Shown here piece after piece: positions 1 through 8,258 of a DNA stretch of 64,000 bases. The DNA comes from Arenibacter algicola. Its GTDB lineage: Bacteria; Bacteroidota; Bacteroidia; Flavobacteriales; Flavobacteriaceae. The position numbers and the translations under genes were made by a program. The number at the start of each line of letters is the position of its first letter. The stretch's first letter is position 1. The stretch covers positions 3,100,001 to 3,164,000 of the forward strand of contig NZ_JPOO01000003.1 in assembly GCF_000733925.1 (NCBI RefSeq), read 5' to 3'. The notes under the pieces are model-generated. The model worked only from the letters and a program-made list of their open reading frames with translations. It was not told the DNA's origin and did not search any database.

Positions 1-1
1 T

Positions 2-706
2 TTACATTAAGGATAAATAATGGGGAAACATTTCGCGCCATATAGGCCAGTCATGACTGGCGTTGGGTCTATTGTCCAACCAATGATCAATACCTTTATT
101 TTTTAAAATTTCCGACATTCGGAGATTGGCACCCAAACAAATATCATGTTCGCTGGTGCCCAAAATTATTTTCATATTATACAGATCGGGATGATTCATA
201 TTGGGCAAATAATCCACTGGATTATTAAAATAAACATTGTCATCGTAATACCCGTCCAATTGGTCCCTGATATCGAATGCCCCGCTCATAGTAAAGAGGT
301 GGCTAACCTTTTCGGGATGTCTAAAGGCAAAATTGGCCGCATGGTAGCCCCCGAAACTGCATCCTGAAACTGCTACCTTGCCAATGGGGGATTCGTGCTG
401 TACTTTGGCAACTACTTCCTCCAAAATCATCTTGTCGTACCAAATATGGTTTTTAACACGGTCTGCAGGATGTATGGATCTATTGTACCAGCTGTATTCA
501 TCAATACTGTCCAAGCAATATACCTTCACCTTGCCTTGTTCTATAAACCAGGCAATGGAATCGATTAAATGAAAATCCTTGCTTTCGTAATACCTCCCTC
601 TGGTAGTTGGAAAGATTAACAGAGGATAGCCCCAATGACCATAAACTATCATTTCCATTTCCTTGCTCAGATTCGGGGAATACCATTTATGATAGTTCTC
701 TTCCAA
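2..706 (-). CDS. Putative esterase, alpha/beta hydrolase (esterase D-like)
   Basis: A 234-residue cytoplasmic alpha/beta hydrolase with no signal peptide. A GxSxG nucleophile elbow (GCSFG, Ser117) is followed by a candidate acid Asp188 (EHDIC) and a candidate base His218 (ASHDW), in the usual Ser-Asp-His order. The family is the esterase-D-like set annotated as putative esterases; the natural substrate is unknown. No ATG fits the N-terminus. The frame opens just after a stop and the first usable codon is TTG at 706, so the start is TTG, or else the internal ATG about 18 codons in. The stop codon sits at the left edge, so the gene is complete but its downstream neighbour is not visible. Confidence 0.75.
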   Translation of the reverse strand: MEENYHKWYSPNLSKEMEMIVYGHWGYPLLIFPTTRGRYYESKDFHLIDSIAWFIEQGKVKVYCLDSIDEYSWYNRSIHPADRVKNHIWYDKMILEEVVAKVQHESPIGKVAVSGCSFGGYHAANFAFRHPEKVSHLFTMSGAFDIRDQLDGYYDDNVYFNNPVDYLPNMNHPDLYNMKIILGTSEHDICLGANLRMSEILKNKGIDHWLDNRPNASHDWPIWREMFPHYLSLM

Positions 707-849
707 AATGTATTAATTAATGGTTGGGGAAGTATCTCCTTGTCTTAAAGTTAGCCAAAATAATGATGCCAACAAATCTGTTTTAAGGAAAGATCGGCAT
801 TTATGGATATGCCTTAAGTGTGTTTTTTCCTCAGGCAGGAGGAAATGTT

Positions 850-878
850 CCAAAGGCATTGATATTCAATGCCTTTGG
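850..878. terminator. Perfect 13-bp hairpin in the gap downstream of hflX
   Basis: Arms CCAAAGGCATTGA (850-862) and TCAATGCCTTTGG (866-878) pair perfectly around a 3-nt loop. It lies about 70 bp beyond the hflX stop in the 243-bp gap before the esterase. Neither side has a strong T-tract, so it may be a weak or bidirectional terminator or an RNA-stabilising 3' hairpin. I see nothing else in 707-949. Confidence 0.5.
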
Positions 879-949
879 ATTTATGTTATAAATGGAAATT
901 AGTATTTATGAAATGTAAATTTTTGTTTTTAGGCCAATATTGCTAATGC

Positions 950-2161
950 CTAATACTCATCCAAATGTTCCGGATATAGAAAGTTGTTATATGGAAATCT
1001 GGTTATGTGAATATCCCGAACCTCGTCGTAAACTCGTTTTCTGAATTCTTCCAAATTTTCCTTGTTCAGGGCCGAAATAAATAGGGCCCTATCGCCAACG
1101 CGGCGCATCCAGGTATTCTTCCACTCTTCAATGGTGAAGTGTTTATTGGTTTTTTCAGTAATCAAATCATCATCGTCAATGGTCTTGTGTTCGTATTGAT
1201 CTATCTTGTTAAAGACCATGATGGTTTTTTTATCCGAACTTTTTATTTCCGTAAGAATTTGATTTACAGAGTCTATATGTTCTTCAAAATTGGGATGGGA
1301 AATATCAACTACATGTAATAACAGATCTGCTTCCCGCACTTCATCCAAAGTACTTTTAAAACTTTCTACCAATTGTGTGGGCAGTTTTCTAATGAATCCT
1401 ACCGTATCACTCAGTAAAAATGGAAGATTGCCTATCACCACTTTCCTAACTGTGGTGTCCAAGGTGGCGAATAGTTTGTTTTCGGCAAAGACATCGCTTT
1501 TACTAATAACGTTCATCAAGGTAGATTTGCCTACGTTGGTATACCCTACTAGAGCTACACGTACAAGTGCCCCGCGATTGCCCCTTTGGGTTTCCATCTG
1601 TTTATCTACCTTCAACAACTTTTTCTTAAGAAGGGAAATTCGATCACGAACAATACGTCTATCGGTTTCTATTTCCGTTTCACCGGGTCCACGCATTCCG
1701 ATACCCCCTTTTTGTCGTTCCAAGTGGGTCCAAAGACCGGTAAGTCTGGGGAGCAAATATTCGTATTGGGCCAGTTCCACTTGGGTACGGGCATAACTGG
1801 TCTGTGCCCTTTGGGCAAAAATGTCCAGGATTAAACTGGTACGGTCCAGGATTTTACATTTTAATTGCCTTTCAATGTTCCGCTGTTGTCCCGGAGTGAG
1901 CTCATCATCAAAAATTACGGATCCAATATCATTGCTCTTTACATAGGCCTCCACTTCCAACATTTTTCCGCTTCCAATGTAGGTTTTAGGGTTGGGCAAG
2001 TCTATTCGTTGTACAAAACGTTTACAAACCTCGCCCCCTGCAGTATAGGTAAGGAATTCCAGTTCATCCAAATATTCGTTTACCTTTTCCTCATTCTGGT
2101 CCTTGTTCATTACTCCTATGAGTACCGCCTTTTCATATTCTATGGTCTTCTTCTCTAGCAT
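950..2161 (-). CDS. hflX: GTPase HflX
   Basis: A 403-residue ribosome-associated GTPase that splits or rescues stalled 50S/70S ribosomes in characterised homologues. The N-terminal HflX domain (about 1-190) carries the family signature GGIGMRGPGETEIETDRR near 152-169. The G domain follows, with G1 GYTNVGKST (206-214), G3 DTVGF (252-256) and G4 NKID near 316. Length is typical. The ATG at 2161 is supported by a Bacteroidota -7 box just upstream. The gene is transcribed alone and divergently from the endonuclease/phosphatase gene. Confidence 0.95.
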   Translation of the reverse strand: MLEKKTIEYEKAVLIGVMNKDQNEEKVNEYLDELEFLTYTAGGEVCKRFVQRIDLPNPKTYIGSGKMLEVEAYVKSNDIGSVIFDDELTPGQQRNIERQLKCKILDRTSLILDIFAQRAQTSYARTQVELAQYEYLLPRLTGLWTHLERQKGGIGMRGPGETEIETDRRIVRDRISLLKKKLLKVDKQMETQRGNRGALVRVALVGYTNVGKSTLMNVISKSDVFAENKLFATLDTTVRKVVIGNLPFLLSDTVGFIRKLPTQLVESFKSTLDEVREADLLLHVVDISHPNFEEHIDSVNQILTEIKSSDKKTIMVFNKIDQYEHKTIDDDDLITEKTNKHFTIEEWKNTWMRRVGDRALFISALNKENLEEFRKRVYDEVRDIHITRFPYNNFLYPEHLDEY

Positions 2162-2177
2162 ATCCTTATTTAAAGTA

Positions 2178-2185
2178 CAAATCTA
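2178..2185 (-). promoter_or_regulatory. -7 box of hflX (TAGATTTG)
   Basis: On the minus strand TAGATTTG matches the Bacteroidota housekeeping -7 consensus TAnnTTTG, 16 bp upstream of the hflX ATG. No good -33 TTTG is visible at the expected distance. If the box is used, the 5' leader is very short. Confidence 0.45.
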
Positions 2186-2238
2186 ATCAATACTTGCCAA
2201 GGGTTTTTCGTAATTTAGCAATCGATTAAATATTTTGG

Positions 2239-3213
2239 ATGAAATTTTCATTTTTTAAGAAGAAATCGATCAATACCCTCCATACTGTGGCTTTCTATAA
2301 TCTAGAAAACCTTTTCGATGCCAAAAATGATTTTCAGACATTGGATGATGATTTTACTCCTAATGGATCTAAAAAATGGACCCCAAAGCGATATCAGAAC
2401 AAATTGTCCAGACTGGCCCAGACTATAAGTCAAATTGGGCGCGAATCTACAGGTTTTCCTCCTGTATTGGTCGGTGTTGCAGAGGTTGAAAATGGGAAGG
2501 TAGTTCAGGATTTGTTGTCTACAGATCCCTTAAATGCGTACAACTATCATTATGTTCACTATGATTCCCCAGATGAGAGGGGAATAGATAATGCCTTGCT
2601 ATACAATAGGGATAATTTTGAAGTATTAAGCTCAGAAGCAATTCCATTGATAATACTTAATGATAACGGCCAACGCGATACTACAAGGGATATATTATAC
2701 GTAAGTGGAGTTCTAAATGGGGAAGAGGTCCATATTTTTGTGAACCACTGGCCTTCCAGAAGGAATGGGGAGGTAGAAACCGATTATAAGCGTATTGCTG
2801 CAGCGAGAACCATTATTGATTATATGGAGAAGTTGGAACAAAATGTGAAAAACCCCAATTATATTGTAATGGGCGATTTTAATGATGGCCCTTCCTCTGC
2901 CAGTCTCCAGACCCTGATGAGTAGGGATAGTTTGCATAACCCTATGGAGAGATTAAAATCACCTGATCGGGGAAGTGCCAACTATAAGAGGTCTTGGAGC
3001 CTTTTTGATCAAATTATAGTGTCCCATAATTTTTTTAATTACGAACGTGGCACCCACAGTTTTGCCGAGGCAAATATTTTTGATGAGGCCTTTCTCACGG
3101 AATATAAAGGTAAGTACAAAGGTAATCCACATAGAACCTATGTAGGAAGGCGATATATGGGAGGTTTTAGCGATCATTTTCCGGTTTACGTACAATTTAA
3201 GTTCAATATTTAA
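2239..3213 (+). CDS. Endonuclease/exonuclease/phosphatase family protein
   Basis: A 324-residue member of the Mg-dependent EEP (DNase I-like) fold. Visible motifs in order are the strand-one Asn/Glu segment FYNLENLFD, the VAEVENG Glu, the NHWPSRR His, GDFNDGP with the catalytic Asp/Asn pair, and a C-terminal SDHFPVY His. The N-terminus is short and basic, with no clear signal peptide in this frame. Substrate cannot be told from sequence; relatives include nucleases, sphingomyelinases and inositol phosphatases. The gene is monocistronic between hflX (divergent) and the secreted subtilase. Confidence 0.85.
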   Translation: MKFSFFKKKSINTLHTVAFYNLENLFDAKNDFQTLDDDFTPNGSKKWTPKRYQNKLSRLAQTISQIGRESTGFPPVLVGVAEVENGKVVQDLLSTDPLNAYNYHYVHYDSPDERGIDNALLYNRDNFEVLSSEAIPLIILNDNGQRDTTRDILYVSGVLNGEEVHIFVNHWPSRRNGEVETDYKRIAAARTIIDYMEKLEQNVKNPNYIVMGDFNDGPSSASLQTLMSRDSLHNPMERLKSPDRGSANYKRSWSLFDQIIVSHNFFNYERGTHSFAEANIFDEAFLTEYKGKYKGNPHRTYVGRRYMGGFSDHFPVYVQFKFNI

Positions 3214-3231
3214 AATTTTTCTTTCCCCAAA

Positions 3232-3265
3232 GTGAACCTTTCATGTCGTTTTTTTGAAGGTTCAC
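3232..3265. terminator. Hairpin after the EEP gene
   Basis: Arms GTGAACCTT (3232-3240) and AAGGTTCAC (3257-3265) form a 9-bp stem around a T-rich 16-nt loop, 19 bp after the EEP stop. There is no T-tract after the second arm on the plus strand, so intrinsic termination is plausible but not clear. Confidence 0.4.
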
Positions 3266-3328
3266 AACAAAACCATGCGTTTCATCGAATAAAAAGGTGC
3301 GTTAATCGATATTATTTGCTTGATATAG

Positions 3329-3336
3329 TATATTTG
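3329..3336 (+). promoter_or_regulatory. -7 box of the subtilase gene (TATATTTG)
   Basis: TATATTTG matches TAnnTTTG, 28 bp upstream of the ATG at 3365. The nearest upstream TTTG is only about 10 bp away, so the -33 element is unclear. Confidence 0.45.
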
Positions 3337-3364
3337 TAGTCCAAATCTTACTATAAACTTTATC

Positions 3365-5569
3365 ATGGCTTACGCAAACCCTACTTTGTTAAAGATTAGC
3401 AAGTGTTTACTTCCAGTAGCTTTTTGCCTTACTGCCTATAGCTCGTTTGCACAAACCGAAAAACAAATCCATATTATTAAGGATAAGTACCGAAGTTCAA
3501 AATTAGGTGTATTTACCAATGACCTTAAAAAGAACTTTGAGAAGGATAACAATAGCTTGTTACAGGCTGCTAAGACAAACGGCTGGAAATTAACGGAAAG
3601 ATTGGCAGACGGAAATTTTAGCGAACTTACTGCTATTGGCGATGATGGAACCCCTCTATATTACAGTACTTTCAGTACAACCATAAATACCGCTACCAGG
3701 GCCAACGCCCTACATGATAATGGTTTATTGGATTTAGGCATTAACGGAGAGAACATGATGGTTGGTATCTGGGACGGGGGAGCTGTCTTAACTAACCACA
3801 AAGAATTTGGCAATAGGGTACAGACTTTGGATGAGAGTGAAGTTGTGGATTCTCATGCCACCAGGGTTGCGGGTATTTTGGTTGCCGAAGGATTGGATAC
3901 AAAATCGAAAGGGGTGGCCTACAGGGCAAAGGCTGTTTCCAACGACTGGAGAAGGGATAAAATTGAAGTTGCGGAAATGGCAGCCAATGGCATGTTGTTA
4001 TCCAACCATTCTTACGGAATTATGTCCGACCGTGTGCCGGATTGGTATTTTGGATCCTATATCCAAGTTTCTAGGGATTGGGACAAAATTATGTACAATG
4101 CTCCATATTATTTAATGGTTACCGCTGCAGGGAATTCCCAAAAAAGCAAGGACAATGAGGCTCCTATTTTTGGTTCGGCTTCCAACGGTTTTGATCTGAT
4201 GTTGGGATTTGCAACCTCCAAAAATGGCGTTACTGTTGCTGCGGCAGATATTGAAACCAACGATCAAGGGCAATTGTTAAGGGCTTCGGTAACTTCATAT
4301 TCCAGTTTTGGACCTGTTGATGATGGTCGTATTAAGCCGGACATTGCGGCTTATGGTACCAATATTTATACTACCGGTATTGCAAATGACACCAAGTATG
4401 AGACCGCCAACGGAACATCGGTAGCTGCGCCGGGTGTAACCGGATCTATGTTGTTGATCCAAGAATATCAAGAACAAATGGAAGGTAGTTTTATGAGGGC
4501 TGCCACTTTAAAAGGATTGGTACTGCATACTGCAGACGATGTTGATGCTCCAGGTCCCGATTACAAAATGGGTTGGGGGGTTATTAATTCAAAGTCGGCC
4601 GTAGAGGCAATAGCCAACAAAGGGTTCTCCTCTATAATTTCGGAAGAAACACTTACCGAAGGTGAAACCAAAACTTATAAGGTTGTAGCAAATGGAACAG
4701 AACCATTATCAGCCTCCATTTCTTGGACAGACCCTGCTACAGGAGCAGTAAATTCGGGAACATTAAACGATATGTCAGCAGCCTTGATCAACGATTTGGA
4801 TATTCGTATCATCAAGGATGGCAAAACCTTTCTGCCTTGGAAACTTAATGCAGCCAAGGCGGATGCTCCAGCTGTTAACGCAGACAACAGAGTGGATCCA
4901 TTTGAAAAAATAGACATCCAGAATGCCAAGGGAGATTATACAATTACAGTAACCCATAAAAACACTCTTAACCAAGGGCCACAGAATTTTTCCATCATTG
5001 TTACAGGGATTGCCCTTACCGACTGTGTTTTAGTTACGCCTGAAGATGTTGAACTTACTACTTCTGATGAAACTGGGATAACGCTGAACTGGACGGCCAA
5101 TACAGAAGCACTTTTTCAAATTGAATACAAAAAGAAAGGTAGTAGCGATTGGAATGTGGAAACAACCTTCGATAACTTTATTACCCTAAATAATTTAGTA
5201 GAGGGAACGGATTATAGTCTTAGGCTTAAGACATTTTGTTCCGAAAATATTAGTTCGGAATATAGTGAGGAATACGAATTCACCTTTAAAGGCTCCGAAA
5301 CCAAACTTTTGGATTATATGGAATATGAAACCTTGACTTTGGAAGTACAGTTTTCCATTTTTCCCAATCCGGTGCAGACTTCAATGACCATTAATGGAGA
5401 TGTTTCCGAAGATGCCATGTATAAAATAGTTTCCCTTAACGGGATTGTGGTAAAATCTGGGAAGGCAGAGCAAAAGCAGATTTATATTGCCGATCTAACG
5501 ACCGGCCTATACGTGCTTACCTTAGCTGATCTGGAAGGATCAAAATCGATTAAGTTCTATAAGTCTTAA
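3365..5569 (+). CDS. Secreted S8 subtilisin-like protease with type IX secretion sorting domain
   Basis: A 734-residue modular secreted protease. A signal peptide covers about residues 1-30 (cleavage near SSFAQ). The S8 catalytic domain has Asp137 (GIWDGGA), His164 (DSHATRVAG), oxyanion Asn257 (AAGNSQ) and Ser352 (NGTSVAAPG). A beta domain follows, then a fibronectin III-like segment (about 555-650). The C-terminal sorting domain of roughly 70 residues (IFPNPVQTSM through a terminal FYKS) is the type A T9SS signal, so the protein should cross the outer membrane and be released or anchored. Its role is probably extracellular protein degradation. The gene stands alone and faces the exonuclease gene tail to tail. 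Confidence 0.92.
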   Translation: MAYANPTLLKISKCLLPVAFCLTAYSSFAQTEKQIHIIKDKYRSSKLGVFTNDLKKNFEKDNNSLLQAAKTNGWKLTERLADGNFSELTAIGDDGTPLYYSTFSTTINTATRANALHDNGLLDLGINGENMMVGIWDGGAVLTNHKEFGNRVQTLDESEVVDSHATRVAGILVAEGLDTKSKGVAYRAKAVSNDWRRDKIEVAEMAANGMLLSNHSYGIMSDRVPDWYFGSYIQVSRDWDKIMYNAPYYLMVTAAGNSQKSKDNEAPIFGSASNGFDLMLGFATSKNGVTVAAADIETNDQGQLLRASVTSYSSFGPVDDGRIKPDIAAYGTNIYTTGIANDTKYETANGTSVAAPGVTGSMLLIQEYQEQMEGSFMRAATLKGLVLHTADDVDAPGPDYKMGWGVINSKSAVEAIANKGFSSIISEETLTEGETKTYKVVANGTEPLSASISWTDPATGAVNSGTLNDMSAALINDLDIRIIKDGKTFLPWKLNAAKADAPAVNADNRVDPFEKIDIQNAKGDYTITVTHKNTLNQGPQNFSIIVTGIALTDCVLVTPEDVELTTSDETGITLNWTANTEALFQIEYKKKGSSDWNVETTFDNFITLNNLVEGTDYSLRLKTFCSENISSEYSEEYEFTFKGSETKLLDYMEYETLTLEVQFSIFPNPVQTSMTINGDVSEDAMYKIVSLNGIVVKSGKAEQKQIYIADLTTGLYVLTLADLEGSKSIKFYKS

Positions 5570-5595
5570 TCTGGAAAGTATCAATTGTAAATACG

Positions 5596-6309
5596 CTAAA
5601 TTCTTTTAATTTCACTTTCATCCAATAATTCATCATTCCGCAAGCGCAAAAATACCTGTGCTGTAGTGATCACGTCCAGTTCGCAATATTTTACAATGCG
5701 ATCCAGGTCCTTGTCTTCATAGTAAACGGTTTTTACCATGCTGCCGTCTATATCCTCTTTTGGAGAGGGAATACCTAGGATATTGGCCATTAGCTTAAGG
5801 GAGGTATAATGCTTGTAGTCTCCAAATTTCCAAAGCTCCATAGTGTCCAAATGGGCAATTTCCCACGGCTTTTTTCCAAAAAGATCCAACTTGTTGGGCA
5901 GATCTACCTTGTTGATGATCATGCGCCTCGCGATGTATGGAAAATCGAATTCTTTGCCATTGTGTCCACACAACAGGTGATGGGGGCGATTAAAATGGGT
6001 GTCCAATAAATTTTTGAAATCTTTGAGGATTTTAGGCTCTTCTCCATAAAACGAAGTTACCCTAAACGTCCGATTGGTTCCTTTATAATTAAAATAGCCA
6101 ACGGAAATAGTAATGATCTTTCCAAATTCTGCCCAAATTCCGGCCCGGTCATAGTATTCCTCGGCCGTAAATTCGTCTTTTCGCTGGTAGTGCGACTTAT
6201 GTTCCCAAAGTTCTTTTTTGGTGTCGTCCAGCTTATTAAAATTCTCTTCTTCAGGAACCGTTTCAATGTCCAAAAAGAGTATATGTTCCAAGTTAATTTT
6301 ATGTAACAT
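5596..6309 (-). CDS. DEDD-family 3'-5' exonuclease (PolB-type exonuclease domain)
   Basis: A 237-residue stand-alone exonuclease domain like that of family B DNA polymerases (annotated as predicted 3'-5' exonuclease, PolB-like). Exo I is FLDIETVPE with the Asp-x-Glu metal pair. Exo II is the HNGKEFDFPYIARR segment, and Exo III is YCELDVITT near the C-terminus. No polymerase domain is attached, which is normal for the family. A repair or nucleic-acid maintenance role is inferred. The stop lies 26 bp from the convergent subtilase stop. The start at 6309 follows a good -7 box. Confidence 0.85.
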   Translation of the reverse strand: MLHKINLEHILFLDIETVPEEENFNKLDDTKKELWEHKSHYQRKDEFTAEEYYDRAGIWAEFGKIITISVGYFNYKGTNRTFRVTSFYGEEPKILKDFKNLLDTHFNRPHHLLCGHNGKEFDFPYIARRMIINKVDLPNKLDLFGKKPWEIAHLDTMELWKFGDYKHYTSLKLMANILGIPSPKEDIDGSMVKTVYYEDKDLDRIVKYCELDVITTAQVFLRLRNDELLDESEIKRI

Positions 6310-6381
6310 CCAATGTTTCTTATGACCTAAATGGCTTGATTAAAATTTTGACAAAAGAAGGGGGAATTATAAATATACAAA

Positions 6382-6389
6382 CAAATTTA
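6382..6389 (-). promoter_or_regulatory. -7 box of the exonuclease gene (TAAATTTG)
   Basis: On the minus strand TAAATTTG matches TAnnTTTG, about 72 bp before the ATG. The rest of the 306-bp gap 6310-6615 shows no further gene or repeat that I can support. Confidence 0.45.
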
Positions 6390-6615
6390 GAACTGTGGTG
6401 AAGTGGATTTTAAGTGTTGTTTAGCGTCAATCTGTGGTATGGGGGTTTGGATATACGGTAATGCAGGAACCGACCACTTGGTTGGTATGCAACTCTAAAT
6501 TTCCAATGCGGATTGGGGGTATTCCCATAAAGAACACGGTTTTATCGATGTAAGACAGCATAATCTGGAAATATGCCTACATGGGATGAACTACAAACCG
6601 TAGGGTCTCTAAAAA

Positions 6616-7089
6616 TTAAAATAGTGTTTGCTGTTTTACAGGGCTTTCATGTTCCAAAAGCCATTTTTTACGGTGTAGTCCACCTGCATAGCCCGTTAAG
6701 GAACCATCACTGCCAATGACCCTATGGCAAGGCACAACGATCCATAAAGGATTTTGGCCATTTGCCGAAGCCACGGCCCTAATAGCTTTGGCATCGCCCA
6801 AGGTTTTGGACAGCTCCAGATAGGAAACTGTTTTGCCAAATGGAATATGCTGTAGGGCTTGCCAAACCCTTTTTTGAAAATCTGTTCCTTCGGGGTTGAG
6901 CGTTAAGCTGAATTCCTTTCGCGTACCTTCAAAATATTCCCGTAACTGATATACTGCATCTTCGAGTAGTTCCGGAACAATATCCGATACTTTTTCCTCA
7001 CTATCGAACACGGTGATAGAGGTTAATCCGTTTTCATCGCCTTCAATTTTTGCGATTCCCAAAGGCGTATGTATAAATACAGTCTCCAT
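6616..7089 (-). CDS. ogt: Methylated-DNA--[protein]-cysteine S-methyltransferase
   Basis: A 157-residue O6-alkylguanine-DNA alkyltransferase, a suicide repair enzyme. The active-site motif VVPCHRVIG contains the acceptor Cys121. The RAVASANGQNP helix contributes the Arg finger (Arg104). No Ada-type N-terminal domain is fused, so it is Ogt-like. The ATG at 7089 overlaps the TAA of the upstream CBS-domain gene by one base (TAATG), which fixes this start over a longer in-frame reading and suggests translational coupling. Confidence 0.92.
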   Translation of the reverse strand: METVFIHTPLGIAKIEGDENGLTSITVFDSEEKVSDIVPELLEDAVYQLREYFEGTRKEFSLTLNPEGTDFQKRVWQALQHIPFGKTVSYLELSKTLGDAKAIRAVASANGQNPLWIVVPCHRVIGSDGSLTGYAGGLHRKKWLLEHESPVKQQTLF

Positions 7090-8210
7090 TATTCCTTTTC
7101 TCTCTTTCCTGGAATAATTCCCAAGCGTTTTGCCCTTTCGTTCCAATTTTTCCGCGCCAGGTGCTGTAGGTTTTCCACATTATCGCTTTCATCCATGATT
7201 TCCAGACCCAATAATGTCTCCAAAATGTCTTCCATGGTTACAACCCCACTAACGGAACCGTATTCATCAACAACTAGGGCAATATGCTCCCTTTTGGAAA
7301 TAAAGGTTTCAAATAACTCAGGAATTGGAGTTTGTCTGTTGCTTACCAATATCTCCCTCTTTATACTCGATAATGGTGCGCTGCCATTCTTTTTTATTAT
7401 TTCCTCCAAGATCATGTCCTTTAGGACGAATCCAGTTATATTATCCATTTTTTTATTGAATACGGGAATTCTAGAAAATGGCATTTTGGGGTTTGCATTA
7501 TAAAATTCCTTAATGGTGGCAGATTCCGAGGCAATTTTTACCACCGCCCTTGGGGTCATGATGTCCTTTACCTTAATTTCGTTAAAGTGTAGGAGATTTC
7601 TAATTATGGTGGATTCCGATTCTTGAAATACACCTTCCTCGTGGGCAATATCGGTCATGGCGCTAAAATCTTCCCGGCTAAATACACTTCCATGTACCCC
7701 TTTTTTTCCGACCAGTCTGGTGAAAAGCTGCAATATCCAAAGAATTCCGGTCCAGCGGAGGGCCCACACCATTATTTTTAGGGCAGTTGTAGAGGCGTGT
7801 GCCAATTGTTTCCAATAGGTAGCACCTATGGTCTTGGGGATTATTTCTGAGGCCACCAAGATTAAAATGGTCATGATGGTAGAAACCAATCCTACCATAG
7901 CGGCTTCTGAAAACTGCATTCCAAGAAGCGTATTTTCGGTATTGCCATATAGTTCAGAATATGCAATTTTAGCTTGTACCCCTACCAAAATTGCACCAAC
8001 GGTATGGGCTATGGTATTTAAGGTAAGAATGGCAATAAGGGGCTTGTCCACATCTTTTTTTAATGCTTCCAGTTCCTGGGCAAAAGATTTGCCTTCCTTT
8101 TTCTTTAGATTGATAAAGGTTTGTGGAACACTCAATAGCACCGCTTCCAAAATTGAGCATAGAAAAGATACGAGGATGGATATGAGTGCATAAAATATAA
8201 GTAACCCCAT
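7089..8210 (-). CDS. CNNM/HlyC-CorC family membrane protein (DUF21 + CBS pair)
   Basis: A 373-residue protein with an N-terminal DUF21 transmembrane domain (about 1-180, several hydrophobic helices beginning MGLLIFYALISILVSFL) and a tandem CBS domain (about 200-330; SRIPVF and VVTMEDILETLLGLEI are typical). Homologues (CNNM/CorB/MpfA) export Mg2+ or act in divalent-cation homeostasis. The C-terminal CorC_HlyC transporter-associated domain seen in longer relatives is absent. It is coupled to ogt downstream and lies 48 bp after the AmpC-like gene. Confidence 0.85.
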   Translation of the reverse strand: MGLLIFYALISILVSFLCSILEAVLLSVPQTFINLKKKEGKSFAQELEALKKDVDKPLIAILTLNTIAHTVGAILVGVQAKIAYSELYGNTENTLLGMQFSEAAMVGLVSTIMTILILVASEIIPKTIGATYWKQLAHASTTALKIMVWALRWTGILWILQLFTRLVGKKGVHGSVFSREDFSAMTDIAHEEGVFQESESTIIRNLLHFNEIKVKDIMTPRAVVKIASESATIKEFYNANPKMPFSRIPVFNKKMDNITGFVLKDMILEEIIKKNGSAPLSSIKREILVSNRQTPIPELFETFISKREHIALVVDEYGSVSGVVTMEDILETLLGLEIMDESDNVENLQHLARKNWNERAKRLGIIPGKREKE

Positions 8211-8258
8211 AAAAAAGTATAAAATACTAAGGTACTAATTAAAATAGAATTTCTTAAC

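Noticed and set aside
1290..1796. 168-codon plus-strand frame
   Set aside because: Runs antisense through the hflX GTPase domain; composition is that of a reverse shadow.
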